From the NCBI GenBank assembly GCA_027858325.1, contig JAQICU010000276.1, positions 1-21,101 on the forward strand: a stretch of DNA of 21,101 nucleotides, read 5' to 3'. The notes under the pieces are model-generated. The model had not been told where the DNA came from. It saw only the letters and a list, made by a program, of their open reading frames with translations, and did not search any database. Numbering within the stretch: position 1 is the first letter of the stretch; the number at the start of each line of letters is the position of its first letter. The stretch is from Candidatus Cloacimonadota bacterium. Lineage in GTDB: Bacteria > Cloacimonadota > Cloacimonadia > Cloacimonadales > TCS61. Shown one piece after another: positions 14,353 to 21,101 of this stretch. The translations under genes were made by a program, and so were the position numbers.

Positions 14353-16682
14353 TGAAATTCAAAGAAGTTAAACATTCAATCCCAAAAGTTGATGGAAGAG
14401 GTTTATTGAAGGGTGCATCCGCTTATACAGATGATCTTACAGTTAATAGTGCTTTGATTGTTAAATTACTGAGAAGTCCATATGCTTTTGCCAAGATCAA
14501 ATCAATAGACACAAAAAAAGCTCAAAAAGTTGAAGGGATCGAATGCATTCTTACTTATAAAGATGTTCCTCGTATTCCAATTACAAGAGCCGGGCAAGGT
14601 TATCCCGAACCATCCCCAAAAGATAAATTCATTTTAGATAATTATGTACGTTATGTTGGTGATGAAGTTGCTATTATTGCCGGAACCACCGAAAAAGTAG
14701 TTGAAGATGCTATGAAGCTGATCGAAGTGGACTATGAAATTTTAGAGCCTGTTCTTGATTTTGAAAAAGCGGAAGGACATAAATCCGTGATCCATCCTGA
14801 AAAAGAGATCTATTCTATGTTCCCATTAGGTCTGGATGCAAGAAATAATATTGCCTGCTCTTATCTGGACACAATGATCGTGGGAGATATGGATAAAACT
14901 TTAGCTGAATGCGATTTTGTTGTAAAAGAGAGGTATTATACTCATGCACAACAGCAAACAGCAATGGAGCCGCACACATCCACAGCTTACATTGATGTAC
15001 AAGAAAGGTTGAACATTATCACTTCCACACAAAATCCATATCACACGCGTCGAATAATTGGTGAAGCTCTTAACAAGCCTTTACGAGATATTCGCGTTAT
15101 TAAACCACGAATTGGGGGTGGATTTGGTGCTAAACAGCAAATCCATAACGATATTTATACTGCAATTGTAACTTTGAAAACAGGCAAACCTTCAAAATGT
15201 TTCTACACTAGAAAAGAGGTAAATGAAAGCTCGTTCACTCGTCATCAAATGAGATTTGATATCCAATTGGGAGCAAATAAAGATGGTATTATACAGGCTT
15301 TCGATATGCAGCTTCTTTCCAATACTGGAGCGTATGGAGAACATTCTCTCACTACATTTATGGTTGCCGGTTCTAAACTTCTTCCTATGTATAATAAGAC
15401 TAAGGCCATTCGTTTTGAAGGTAAAGTTGTTTACACAAATAAATGCTCGGCTGGAGCTTATAGAGGTTATGGTGCTATCCAGGCAAATTTTGCTGTGGAA
15501 TCTGCCATACGCGAACTTGCAGAAAAACTCAAAATGGATCCTGTGGAATTACGTTTGAAAAATTGCATTAAAGAAGGTGAAACATCTCCAGTGTTCCAAG
15601 TTATGGGAGAAGGTGGAGAAGGTATTGCCCAGATCATGGAAAGTTGCAAACTCGATTATTGCATAAAACGCGGAAGAGAACTGATCGGATGGAATAAAAA
15701 ATATCCTTCCAAACAAATTGCTCCCAATAAGATAAGAAGTGTAGGAACTGCAATTGCAATGCAAGGATCAGGAATTCCACTTCTCGATATGGGTGCAGCA
15801 GTTCTAAAACTTAATGACGATGGATTCTTCAATCTACTGGTGGGAGCAACAGATCTGGGAACGGGAAGCGATACGGTTCTTAGCCAGATCGCAGCTGAGG
15901 CAATTGGTGTACCTGTAGATAGAATTGTAATAACATCTTCCGATACAGATACAACACCATACGATGTTGGAGCTTATGCTTCCAGCACAACTTTTGTTTC
16001 TGGAAATGCTGCCCGAAAAGCAGGGTTGGATATGAGAGCAAAACTCATTGAAGAAGCAGCTCGAGCTTTGGAAGCTGTTCATAAAGATGATGTGATATTT
16101 GAAGATTGCACTTTCAAATTAAAAGACAGTCATGAATCGATCACATTAAAAGAACTTTCTGAAGGGCTTTACTACAAATTTGGTGCCGATATGAAACAAT
16201 TGATCGCTTCCGGTTCCAATACAAGTCCCAAATCACCACCCCCATTTATGACTGGTTTTGTAGAAATTGAGTTAGATATTGAAACTGGAAAAATAGATGT
16301 TCTGGAATATGTTGGCGTAGTAGATTGTGGAACTCCCATCAATCCTAATCTGGCAAGAATCCAGGTAGAAGGTGGAATTCTTCAGGGTATTGGAATGGCA
16401 ATGTATGAAGATGTCGTCTATTCTAAAGACGGAAAAATGCTGACCAATAACTTAATGAAATATAAAATTCCCAACAGAAAAGATGTTAAAAAAATTACTG
16501 TGGAATTTGCAGAAAGTTATGATCCAGCAGGACCTTACGGCGCAAAATCTGTGGGAGAAATTGGCATTGATACGCCACTTGCTGCAATTGCAAATGCTGT
16601 TTATAATGCTGTTGGAGTAAGAATTAGATCGGTACCGTTAACCCCGGAAAAAGTTTTGCATGGAATTTTGGAGAAAAGTTAG
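14349..16682 (+). CDS. molybdenum hydroxylase Mo-cofactor subunit (XdhA/XdhD-like)
   Basis: A 777-aa molybdopterin-binding subunit of the xanthine dehydrogenase family. Seen are the N-terminal 'a/b hammerhead' domain (about 15-135), GGGFGAK (256-262), AYRGYGAIQ (370-378), GTGSDT (504-509) replacing the common MGQGxHT, and the catalytic-glutamate region VGEIGID with E737. It hydroxylates a purine or related N-heterocycle at a Mo centre. The flanking ssnA/ygfK/ygeY set is the one associated with labile-selenium molybdenum hydroxylases, so selenium dependence is plausible but cannot be read from sequence; selD, yqeB and yqeC are not in the window. ATG 14349 and 14352 are both possible starts behind GGGGTG. 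There is no signal peptide. Confidence 0.92.
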   Translation: MMKFKEVKHSIPKVDGRGLLKGASAYTDDLTVNSALIVKLLRSPYAFAKIKSIDTKKAQKVEGIECILTYKDVPRIPITRAGQGYPEPSPKDKFILDNYVRYVGDEVAIIAGTTEKVVEDAMKLIEVDYEILEPVLDFEKAEGHKSVIHPEKEIYSMFPLGLDARNNIACSYLDTMIVGDMDKTLAECDFVVKERYYTHAQQQTAMEPHTSTAYIDVQERLNIITSTQNPYHTRRIIGEALNKPLRDIRVIKPRIGGGFGAKQQIHNDIYTAIVTLKTGKPSKCFYTRKEVNESSFTRHQMRFDIQLGANKDGIIQAFDMQLLSNTGAYGEHSLTTFMVAGSKLLPMYNKTKAIRFEGKVVYTNKCSAGAYRGYGAIQANFAVESAIRELAEKLKMDPVELRLKNCIKEGETSPVFQVMGEGGEGIAQIMESCKLDYCIKRGRELIGWNKKYPSKQIAPNKIRSVGTAIAMQGSGIPLLDMGAAVLKLNDDGFFNLLVGATDLGTGSDTVLSQIAAEAIGVPVDRIVITSSDTDTTPYDVGAYASSTTFVSGNAARKAGLDMRAKLIEEAARALEAVHKDDVIFEDCTFKLKDSHESITLKELSEGLYYKFGADMKQLIASGSNTSPKSPPPFMTGFVEIELDIETGKIDVLEYVGVVDCGTPINPNLARIQVEGGILQGIGMAMYEDVVYSKDGKMLTNNLMKYKIPNRKDVKKITVEFAESYDPAGPYGAKSVGEIGIDTPLAAIANAVYNAVGVRIRSVPLTPEKVLHGILEKS

Positions 16683-16725
16683 CCTAAGCTGCTACTGGAT
16701 ATGCATAAACATGGAGAATTTATTA

Positions 16726-16755
16726 GCCACCGAATTTCACCGAAAGAAAACCGAC
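16726..16755 (+). repeat. left terminal inverted repeat of GxxExxY cassette 3
   Basis: GCCACCGAA, then TTTCACCGAA, then a degenerate AAACCGA unit: three tandem CACCGAA-like words at about 10-bp spacing. It is complementary in plan to 17231-17260. Confidence 0.7.
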
Positions 16756-16834
16756 GCAATAAATCGATTGCTGTGTATATGAAATTTTATACTAAGCCAA
16801 TAGTACTTTTCGAAGAATTTAAAGGAAGATTATT

Positions 16835-17203
16835 GTGATTTACGAAAAAGAACTTTCAGATAAAATCATAGATATAGCGAAAAAGATCTATGCGGAATTG
16901 GGTTATGGTTTTCTGGAAAAAGTTTATGAAAATTCAATGATGCATGATTTTGGAAAAGATAGATTGCATGCTGATCAGCAGTATCCACTACCTGTAATGT
17001 ACGATGGAATATGTGTTGGACAATATTTTGTAGATGTAATAGTTGAAAATAAAATCATCATTGAGTTGAAAGCAATTAATTTGATCACAGCTTTACATCA
17101 CGCCCAACTGATCAATTATTTAAAAGCTACAGGGATTAAAGTAGGCTACATCATAAATTTTGGACATGTCGGTGGTCTTCAATATAAAAGGTTAGTATTT
17201 TAG
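16835..17203 (+). CDS. GxxExxY family protein, copy 3 (divergent)
   Basis: A 122-aa protein with the family signature GFLEKVY (G25, E28, Y31) and the PD-(D/E)xK-like core: D67 in FVDVIVE, E77 and K79 in IIIELKA, followed by HHAQLINYL. It is clearly related to but strongly diverged from copies 1 and 2, sharing mainly the motifs and the KATG..GYIINF end. It starts at GTG after AAAGGAAG. Its cassette ends are likewise a different sequence family, so protein and ends seem to have diverged together. Confidence 0.82.
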   Translation: MIYEKELSDKIIDIAKKIYAELGYGFLEKVYENSMMHDFGKDRLHADQQYPLPVMYDGICVGQYFVDVIVENKIIIELKAINLITALHHAQLINYLKATGIKVGYIINFGHVGGLQYKRLVF

Positions 17204-17230
17204 AATTATGCTTTTGAGATTTTTTAATAA

Positions 17231-17260
17231 CTCGGTGTTATTCGGTGTCTTTTCGGTGGC
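17231..17260 (-). repeat. right terminal inverted repeat of GxxExxY cassette 3
   Basis: On the minus strand it reads GCCACCGAA, AAGACACCGAA, TAACACCGAG: three CACCGA(A/G) units, clearer than the left end. It finishes 17 bases before the next ATG. Confidence 0.7.
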
Positions 17261-17277
17261 TAAATAAAAGGTGAATT

Positions 17278-18513
17278 ATGAAAGAAAATAAATATTATTT
17301 TGAATGCACAACCTGTGGGACAAAATATGAGTTGGATGAAGTTACTTACCTCTGTCCTATCTGCGAAAAGGAAAACACGCCAGATCAACCACCAAAAGGT
17401 ATTTTAAAAACTTTGTATCATTATGGCAAGATCAAGAACTCTGCAAAATGGCATAAACTATTTGATAAACTGAAGGGAAAAGAATATCGAGAGCTTTTAC
17501 CGATTAATTCAGAACGCAGCCTTTCCTGGCTTAAGGTTGGCAAAACACCGCTTTACGAACTGAGTTCCAAAGTATTCACTAATATAAGTGAGAAGTTCCA
17601 ACTCTTCCTGAAAGACGATTCACAAAATCCTACTTTCTCTTTTAAAGACAGGGCTTCCGATCTGGTTTGTGCTTTTGCCAAAGAGCAGGGAATTGATACA
17701 ATCGTGGCTGCATCAACAGGAAATGCTGGCTCATCTCTGGCGGGAATTTGCGCTTCACAAAAGCAGAAAGCTATAATTTTTGCTCCAGTATCAGCTCCAA
17801 AAGCTAAACTGACACAGATATTAATGTATGGTGCTCAGCTCATTCCGGTAGATGGAACTTATGACGATGCTTTCGATCTTAGCATTGACGCAACAAAGAA
17901 ATTCGGTTGGTATAATCGCAATACTGCTTATAATCCGTTCACTATCGAAGGCAAAAAGATCGTTTCATTCGAGATATTCCAGCAAATGAGACAGAATATT
18001 CCAGATCGGGTATTTGTTCCGGTTGGAGACGGCTGTATCATCAGCGGAGTTTACAAAGGATTTGAAGATCTATTGAAGTTAGGTCTTATAAAAAAGATAC
18101 CTACTGTTGTTGCAGTTCAATCTGAGAAAAGTGATAATATTGTTCGTAATCTGGGAAATGATAAATTCATTACAAAACCAAGTACAACAATCGCTGATTC
18201 TATTGCTGTTGATATTCCACGAAATTATTGGATGACCAAGAAATTTATGGAAGAATACAATGGTGAATCTATAATTGTTAGCGATAAAGAGATACTTTCT
18301 GCTTCAAAGAATTTAAGCGAAAATACAGGTATATTCGCTGAACCGGCAGCGGCAACAGCTTTTGCCGGAATGCTGATGTATGCAGATAAAGGATTGATTG
18401 ACGAAAATTCAAAGAATGTAGTTTTATTAACCGGTAGTGGTTTAAAGGATTTAAATTCAGTTCAGGGAATTATTGAAATTCCTAAACCAATTAAGAAACT
18501 GGATGAATTGTAA
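17278..18513 (+). CDS. threonine-synthase-like PLP enzyme with N-terminal zinc ribbon
   Basis: A 411-aa fold-type II PLP enzyme resembling threonine synthase. A CxxC...CxxC ribbon (C10, C13, C26, C29) opens the protein, as in the short threonine synthase group. The Schiff-base lysine is K123 in NPTFSFKDRAS, the phosphate/substrate loop is ASTGNAGSS (145-153), and a LTGSGLKD stretch lies near the C-terminus. True threonine synthase would make threonine from phosphohomoserine. Its location between two molybdenum hydroxylases, with no homoserine genes nearby, argues for a recruited role on an amino-acid-like intermediate (inference). Threonine synthase itself remains the alternative. The ATG is preceded by AAAGGTG. 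Cassette 3 is immediately upstream. Confidence 0.8.
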   Translation: MKENKYYFECTTCGTKYELDEVTYLCPICEKENTPDQPPKGILKTLYHYGKIKNSAKWHKLFDKLKGKEYRELLPINSERSLSWLKVGKTPLYELSSKVFTNISEKFQLFLKDDSQNPTFSFKDRASDLVCAFAKEQGIDTIVAASTGNAGSSLAGICASQKQKAIIFAPVSAPKAKLTQILMYGAQLIPVDGTYDDAFDLSIDATKKFGWYNRNTAYNPFTIEGKKIVSFEIFQQMRQNIPDRVFVPVGDGCIISGVYKGFEDLLKLGLIKKIPTVVAVQSEKSDNIVRNLGNDKFITKPSTTIADSIAVDIPRNYWMTKKFMEEYNGESIIVSDKEILSASKNLSENTGIFAEPAAATAFAGMLMYADKGLIDENSKNVVLLTGSGLKDLNSVQGIIEIPKPIKKLDEL

Positions 18514-18514
18514 G

Positions 18515-18532
18515 ACAAGACTCCGATCTTGT
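18515..18532 (+). terminator. small hairpin after the threonine-synthase-like gene (weak terminator or processing site)
   Basis: ACAAGA (18515-18520), a CTCCGA loop, and TCTTGT (18527-18532) form a 6-bp stem one base after the stop codon, followed by TTCTCTTAATAT. The stem is short and the T-tract broken, so strong termination is unlikely. Confidence 0.3.
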
Positions 18533-18577
18533 TTCTCTTAATATAGGAATATTGAGTTACATTAAATTGAGGTGCTT

Positions 18578-20725
18578 ATGAAAAGCGTAAGAAAATTCGA
18601 TGCCAGACCCAAATTGGATGGATCATGGAAATTTATCGATGATTATACTTATGATGGCATATTGCACGGACAGTTACTATATTCCACATGTCATCATGGC
18701 TACATCAAAAAAATAAATTTTCCTGAAAATTATGATCTCTCTGAATTCACAATGGTTTCACCTAAAGATATTCCGGGTGAAAACATTGTACCAGAGCCAG
18801 TATGTGATCAACCTTTTATGGTTGATAAAGAAGTTATGCATTATGGTCAGGTGATTATGGGAATTGCACATCCAAACCGGAAATTACTTCTGAAATTTAT
18901 TAAAGAAACAAAAATTGAATATGAAGAACTTCCTGCAATAATAGACATTAAAGATTGTCTTGATAATGAAGATAATCATTTTGGCAAGGAAATAAAAATT
19001 GATCACAGCATAAAAAAAGAGCCAAAGGTAGATTGGAAATACAATCATAATATTTACTACACACCACATCAGGAACAAGCTTATTTGGAACCTCAAGGAG
19101 TTATATCCGTTTATAATCCTCGGGCAAATACTATGTTCGTTCGGATAACCGCTCAGTGCCCTTTCTTTGTAAAACATGGCGTAGAAGCCATTATGGGTAA
19201 AGCAGTTGATGAAGTGATCATTGAAACATCTGAAGGTATTGGTGGAGCTTTTGGCGGAAAGGAAGATTTTCCAAGTCTATTTGCCGGGGTCAGTTCTTTG
19301 CTATCTTACAAAAGTGGAAAACCGGTAAAGATCATTCTGGAAAGATCAGATGATATTCAAATAACCACAAAACGTCATCCGGCAAGGGTGGAATTGGAAA
19401 CATGGACTGATCCGTTGACAAAAAAAATTAAGAGATGCCGAATAGATTACAGACTTGATGCAGGTGCCTATCAAACTCTGTCTCCTGTAGTTCTGGCTCG
19501 GGGAGCATTGCATTCAATAGGTGGATATTCCATTCCCGACACTTTGATCCGTGGTCGTTTGTTTAGGAGCAATACACCTTCCAATGGCGCATTCAGAGGT
19601 TTTGGAGCACCACAGGCATTTGCTGCCATGGAAGCACACATCGATAGAATATCCGCTGATCTCAAGATTGATCCTTATGAGTTCAGGAAGATCAATCTAT
19701 TCAGGGTCGGTGACGAATTTCCAACTACCCAGAAAGTTGTGGAAGAAAATCTATCGGATTGTTTAGAGCGAGTTATTCATAATTCGGATTATCATAAAAA
19801 AGTGATAGAATTTGCTGAATGGAATAGAACCCATAAAGATAAAAAAGGAATTGGAATTTCAGTCGGCTATCATGGTGGAGGTTATACCGGTAATGGTGAA
19901 AAAGTTCTCAATTCGGAAGTAAAAGTGATTATAGATAAAGATGCACAAGTAAAAATCTTTGTTGCCAATACCGATATGGGACAAGGCGCGCATACAACTC
20001 TGGCTCAAATGTTCTTCGAAGCTATTTCGCATCCTCGTGAAAAGTGCTGGGTACAGCTTCCAAATACAAGTAAAACACCTAACAGCGGACCTACAGTAGC
20101 TTCTCGAACTATTTATATAATTGGTAATCTCTTAAGAAAACTTGCACTCCAAATAAAAGAGGAACTTGGTTTTGAAAATCTGGAAGAATATGTAAAAACT
20201 CATCTGCAAGAATTCCCGCGTGAATTCCACAAAAATTTGACTCCTGATCCATCTGTTATCTTTGATGGAGATACGAATGTTGGAATCGCTTACAAAGATT
20301 ATTCATGGGCAGCATGTGTGAATGAAATTTATTTCAATGCAAATACTTATAAAATTGAATTGAAGAAAAGCTGGAATGTGATGGATGTTGGCAAAGTGGT
20401 GAACGAGAAGATCGCAATGGGACAAGCTGAAGGCGGTATTCTGCAGGGTCTGGCATATGGGTTAACTGAATTTTTTTATAAGCCCGGATTTGGAAGAGCG
20501 CATGGCTTCACAGATTACACTCTGCCTACTACTCTTGATCTTCCTGAAATGGATATTGAATTCATTCATACTGACAGCAAAATTCCTAAAGGATTGGGCG
20601 AAGTACCAATGGATTTCCCGGCTCCTTCTATCAGAAATGCGTTTCATAATGCTACAGGGATATTCATAAATGAATACCCGCTTATACCGGAAAGCTTACT
20701 AAAAGCTATGGAGAAAGATAAATGA
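18578..20725 (+). CDS. second molybdenum hydroxylase Mo-cofactor subunit (xanthine dehydrogenase family)
   Basis: A 715-aa molybdopterin-binding subunit. Motifs: EQAYLEPQ (166-173), GGAFGGK (222-228), AFRGFG (338-343), MGQGAHT (467-473) and GLGEVPMD (672-679) with catalytic E675. It carries the standard MGQG motif, unlike the GTGSDT of the first Mo subunit, and is about 60 residues shorter. The two are therefore distinct subfamilies and probably act on different substrates. The ATG at 18578 is preferred over an upstream GTG at 18572 because GAGGTG is correctly spaced before it. It overlaps the following Fe-S subunit gene by four bases. The gene order (Mo then Fe-S) differs from the first set (FAD, Fe-S, Mo). 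Confidence 0.9.
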   Translation: MKSVRKFDARPKLDGSWKFIDDYTYDGILHGQLLYSTCHHGYIKKINFPENYDLSEFTMVSPKDIPGENIVPEPVCDQPFMVDKEVMHYGQVIMGIAHPNRKLLLKFIKETKIEYEELPAIIDIKDCLDNEDNHFGKEIKIDHSIKKEPKVDWKYNHNIYYTPHQEQAYLEPQGVISVYNPRANTMFVRITAQCPFFVKHGVEAIMGKAVDEVIIETSEGIGGAFGGKEDFPSLFAGVSSLLSYKSGKPVKIILERSDDIQITTKRHPARVELETWTDPLTKKIKRCRIDYRLDAGAYQTLSPVVLARGALHSIGGYSIPDTLIRGRLFRSNTPSNGAFRGFGAPQAFAAMEAHIDRISADLKIDPYEFRKINLFRVGDEFPTTQKVVEENLSDCLERVIHNSDYHKKVIEFAEWNRTHKDKKGIGISVGYHGGGYTGNGEKVLNSEVKVIIDKDAQVKIFVANTDMGQGAHTTLAQMFFEAISHPREKCWVQLPNTSKTPNSGPTVASRTIYIIGNLLRKLALQIKEELGFENLEEYVKTHLQEFPREFHKNLTPDPSVIFDGDTNVGIAYKDYSWAACVNEIYFNANTYKIELKKSWNVMDVGKVVNEKIAMGQAEGGILQGLAYGLTEFFYKPGFGRAHGFTDYTLPTTLDLPEMDIEFIHTDSKIPKGLGEVPMDFPAPSIRNAFHNATGIFINEYPLIPESLLKAMEKDK

Positions 20726-21101
20726 AAATATCATTCATACTAAATAAACAAGCAGTGACAATTGATGTAGATCCGATGAAACGTCTGCTGGATGTGTTAC
20801 GTGAGGATTTCAAACTTCTGGGAGCAAAGGAAAGCTGCGGTGAAGGTGAATGCGGAGCCTGTACTGTCCTTCTTGACGGAAAGCCTGTTACAAGTTGCAT
20901 TCTAAATGCAATCCATGCGGATGGTAAAGAAATAGAGACAGTTGAAGGAATTTCCAAAACCGAATTAGGTAAACTTATTATTAATTGTTTTGATGAGACA
21001 AACGCAGTACAATGCGGATTCTGTTTCCCCGGATTTTTTATCAGTTCCTACTATTATGTAAAAACTGATGGAGAAAAAGATCTGAATAAAATTAAGAATG
21101 C
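20722..21101 (+). CDS. second molybdenum hydroxylase [2Fe-2S] subunit, 3'-truncated by window end
   Basis: 126 complete codons are visible. The first cluster motif is CGEGECGAC with a later TSC, and the second-cluster start is QCGFCFPG; the final CRC motif lies beyond the window. The ATG overlaps the TGA of the Mo subunit (ATGA), showing coupling. It pairs with the 18578-20725 product, and an FAD subunit is expected next, either downstream or fused to this chain. Truncation is by the window edge, not a biological break. Confidence 0.92.
   Translation, partial: MKISFILNKQAVTIDVDPMKRLLDVLREDFKLLGAKESCGEGECGACTVLLDGKPVTSCILNAIHADGKEIETVEGISKTELGKLIINCFDETNAVQCGFCFPGFFISSYYYVKTDGEKDLNKIKN

Larger units (their letters stand above)
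16726..17260 (+). mobile_element. GxxExxY cassette 3, divergent type (535 bp)
   Basis: A GxxExxY gene is enclosed by about 30-bp inverted repeats of a different family from cassettes 1 and 2. Both ends begin GCCACCGAA and are built from three CACCGAA-like units. The flanks extend the symmetry (TTTATTA on the left, TAAATAAA on the right). It lies between the Mo subunit and the threonine-synthase-like gene, co-directional, with a ribosome site for the next gene just beyond its right end. Confidence 0.6.

Noticed and set aside
14349..16682. Selenocysteine (in-frame UGA recoding) in the selenium-linked hydroxylase or YgfK
   Set aside because: All reading frames are closed only at their natural ends and no interrupted frame or SECIS-like hairpin after an internal UGA is seen. 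In this enzyme class selenium is held as a labile cofactor, not as selenocysteine.

Overview
The window is a long, entirely plus-strand, AT-rich accessory locus from an anaerobic bacterium. It carries the gene set known from the selenium-dependent molybdenum hydroxylase / anaerobic purine (urate) catabolism clusters: ssnA, ygfK, ygeY, YgeW-type carbamoyltransferases, carbamate kinase and xanthine-dehydrogenase-type subunits. Low GC, strong AGGAG ribosome sites and several GxxExxY cassettes bounded by CACnAAGn-type repeats suggest a member of the FCB superphylum such as Cloacimonadota. That placement is a guess from style; there is no rRNA or marker gene here.

Layout. 1-231: leader with a weak promoter candidate and a 9-bp direct repeat. 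232-13064: ssnA, GxxExxY cassette 1, ygfK, palindromic repeat A, ygeY, GxxExxY cassette 2, carbamoyltransferase 1, a 298-bp structured gap, carbamoyltransferase 2, palindromic repeat B, carbamoyltransferase 3, carbamate kinase, and a fold-type II PLP enzyme. A clear intrinsic terminator follows at 13072-13110. 13127-16682: three overlapping genes for a complete molybdenum hydroxylase (FAD, 2x[2Fe-2S], Mo subunits). 16726-17260: a third, divergent GxxExxY cassette. 17278-18513: a threonine-synthase-like PLP enzyme. 18578-21101: a second molybdenum hydroxylase (Mo subunit, then an Fe-S subunit cut by the window end).

Proposed logic (inference from families). The molybdenum hydroxylases and YgfK handle redox steps on a purine or other N-heterocycle. 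SsnA (amidohydrolase) and YgeY (M20 hydrolase) open or trim intermediates. The PLP enzymes process amino-acid-like products. The carbamoyltransferases, run in the phosphorolytic direction, yield carbamoyl phosphate from ureido compounds, which carbamate kinase turns into ATP, CO2 and NH3.

The most interesting structure is not in the metabolic genes. Three GxxExxY (PD-(D/E)xK-like) genes each sit in a compact cassette (480, 479 and 535 bp) bounded by inverted repeats. The four ends of cassettes 1 and 2 follow one lattice: alternating CAC and AAG triplets separated by single free bases, so nearly all differences fall at every fourth base. The divergent third protein comes with a divergent repeat built on CACCGAA. 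All three cassettes lie between genes, co-directional with the operon, and two begin on the last base of a TAG stop codon. I propose these as gene-sparing mobile cassettes in which the nuclease-like protein recognises its own ends. A second, unrelated palindromic repeat (5148-5280 and 9369-9521) also sits immediately after stop codons in the same operon.
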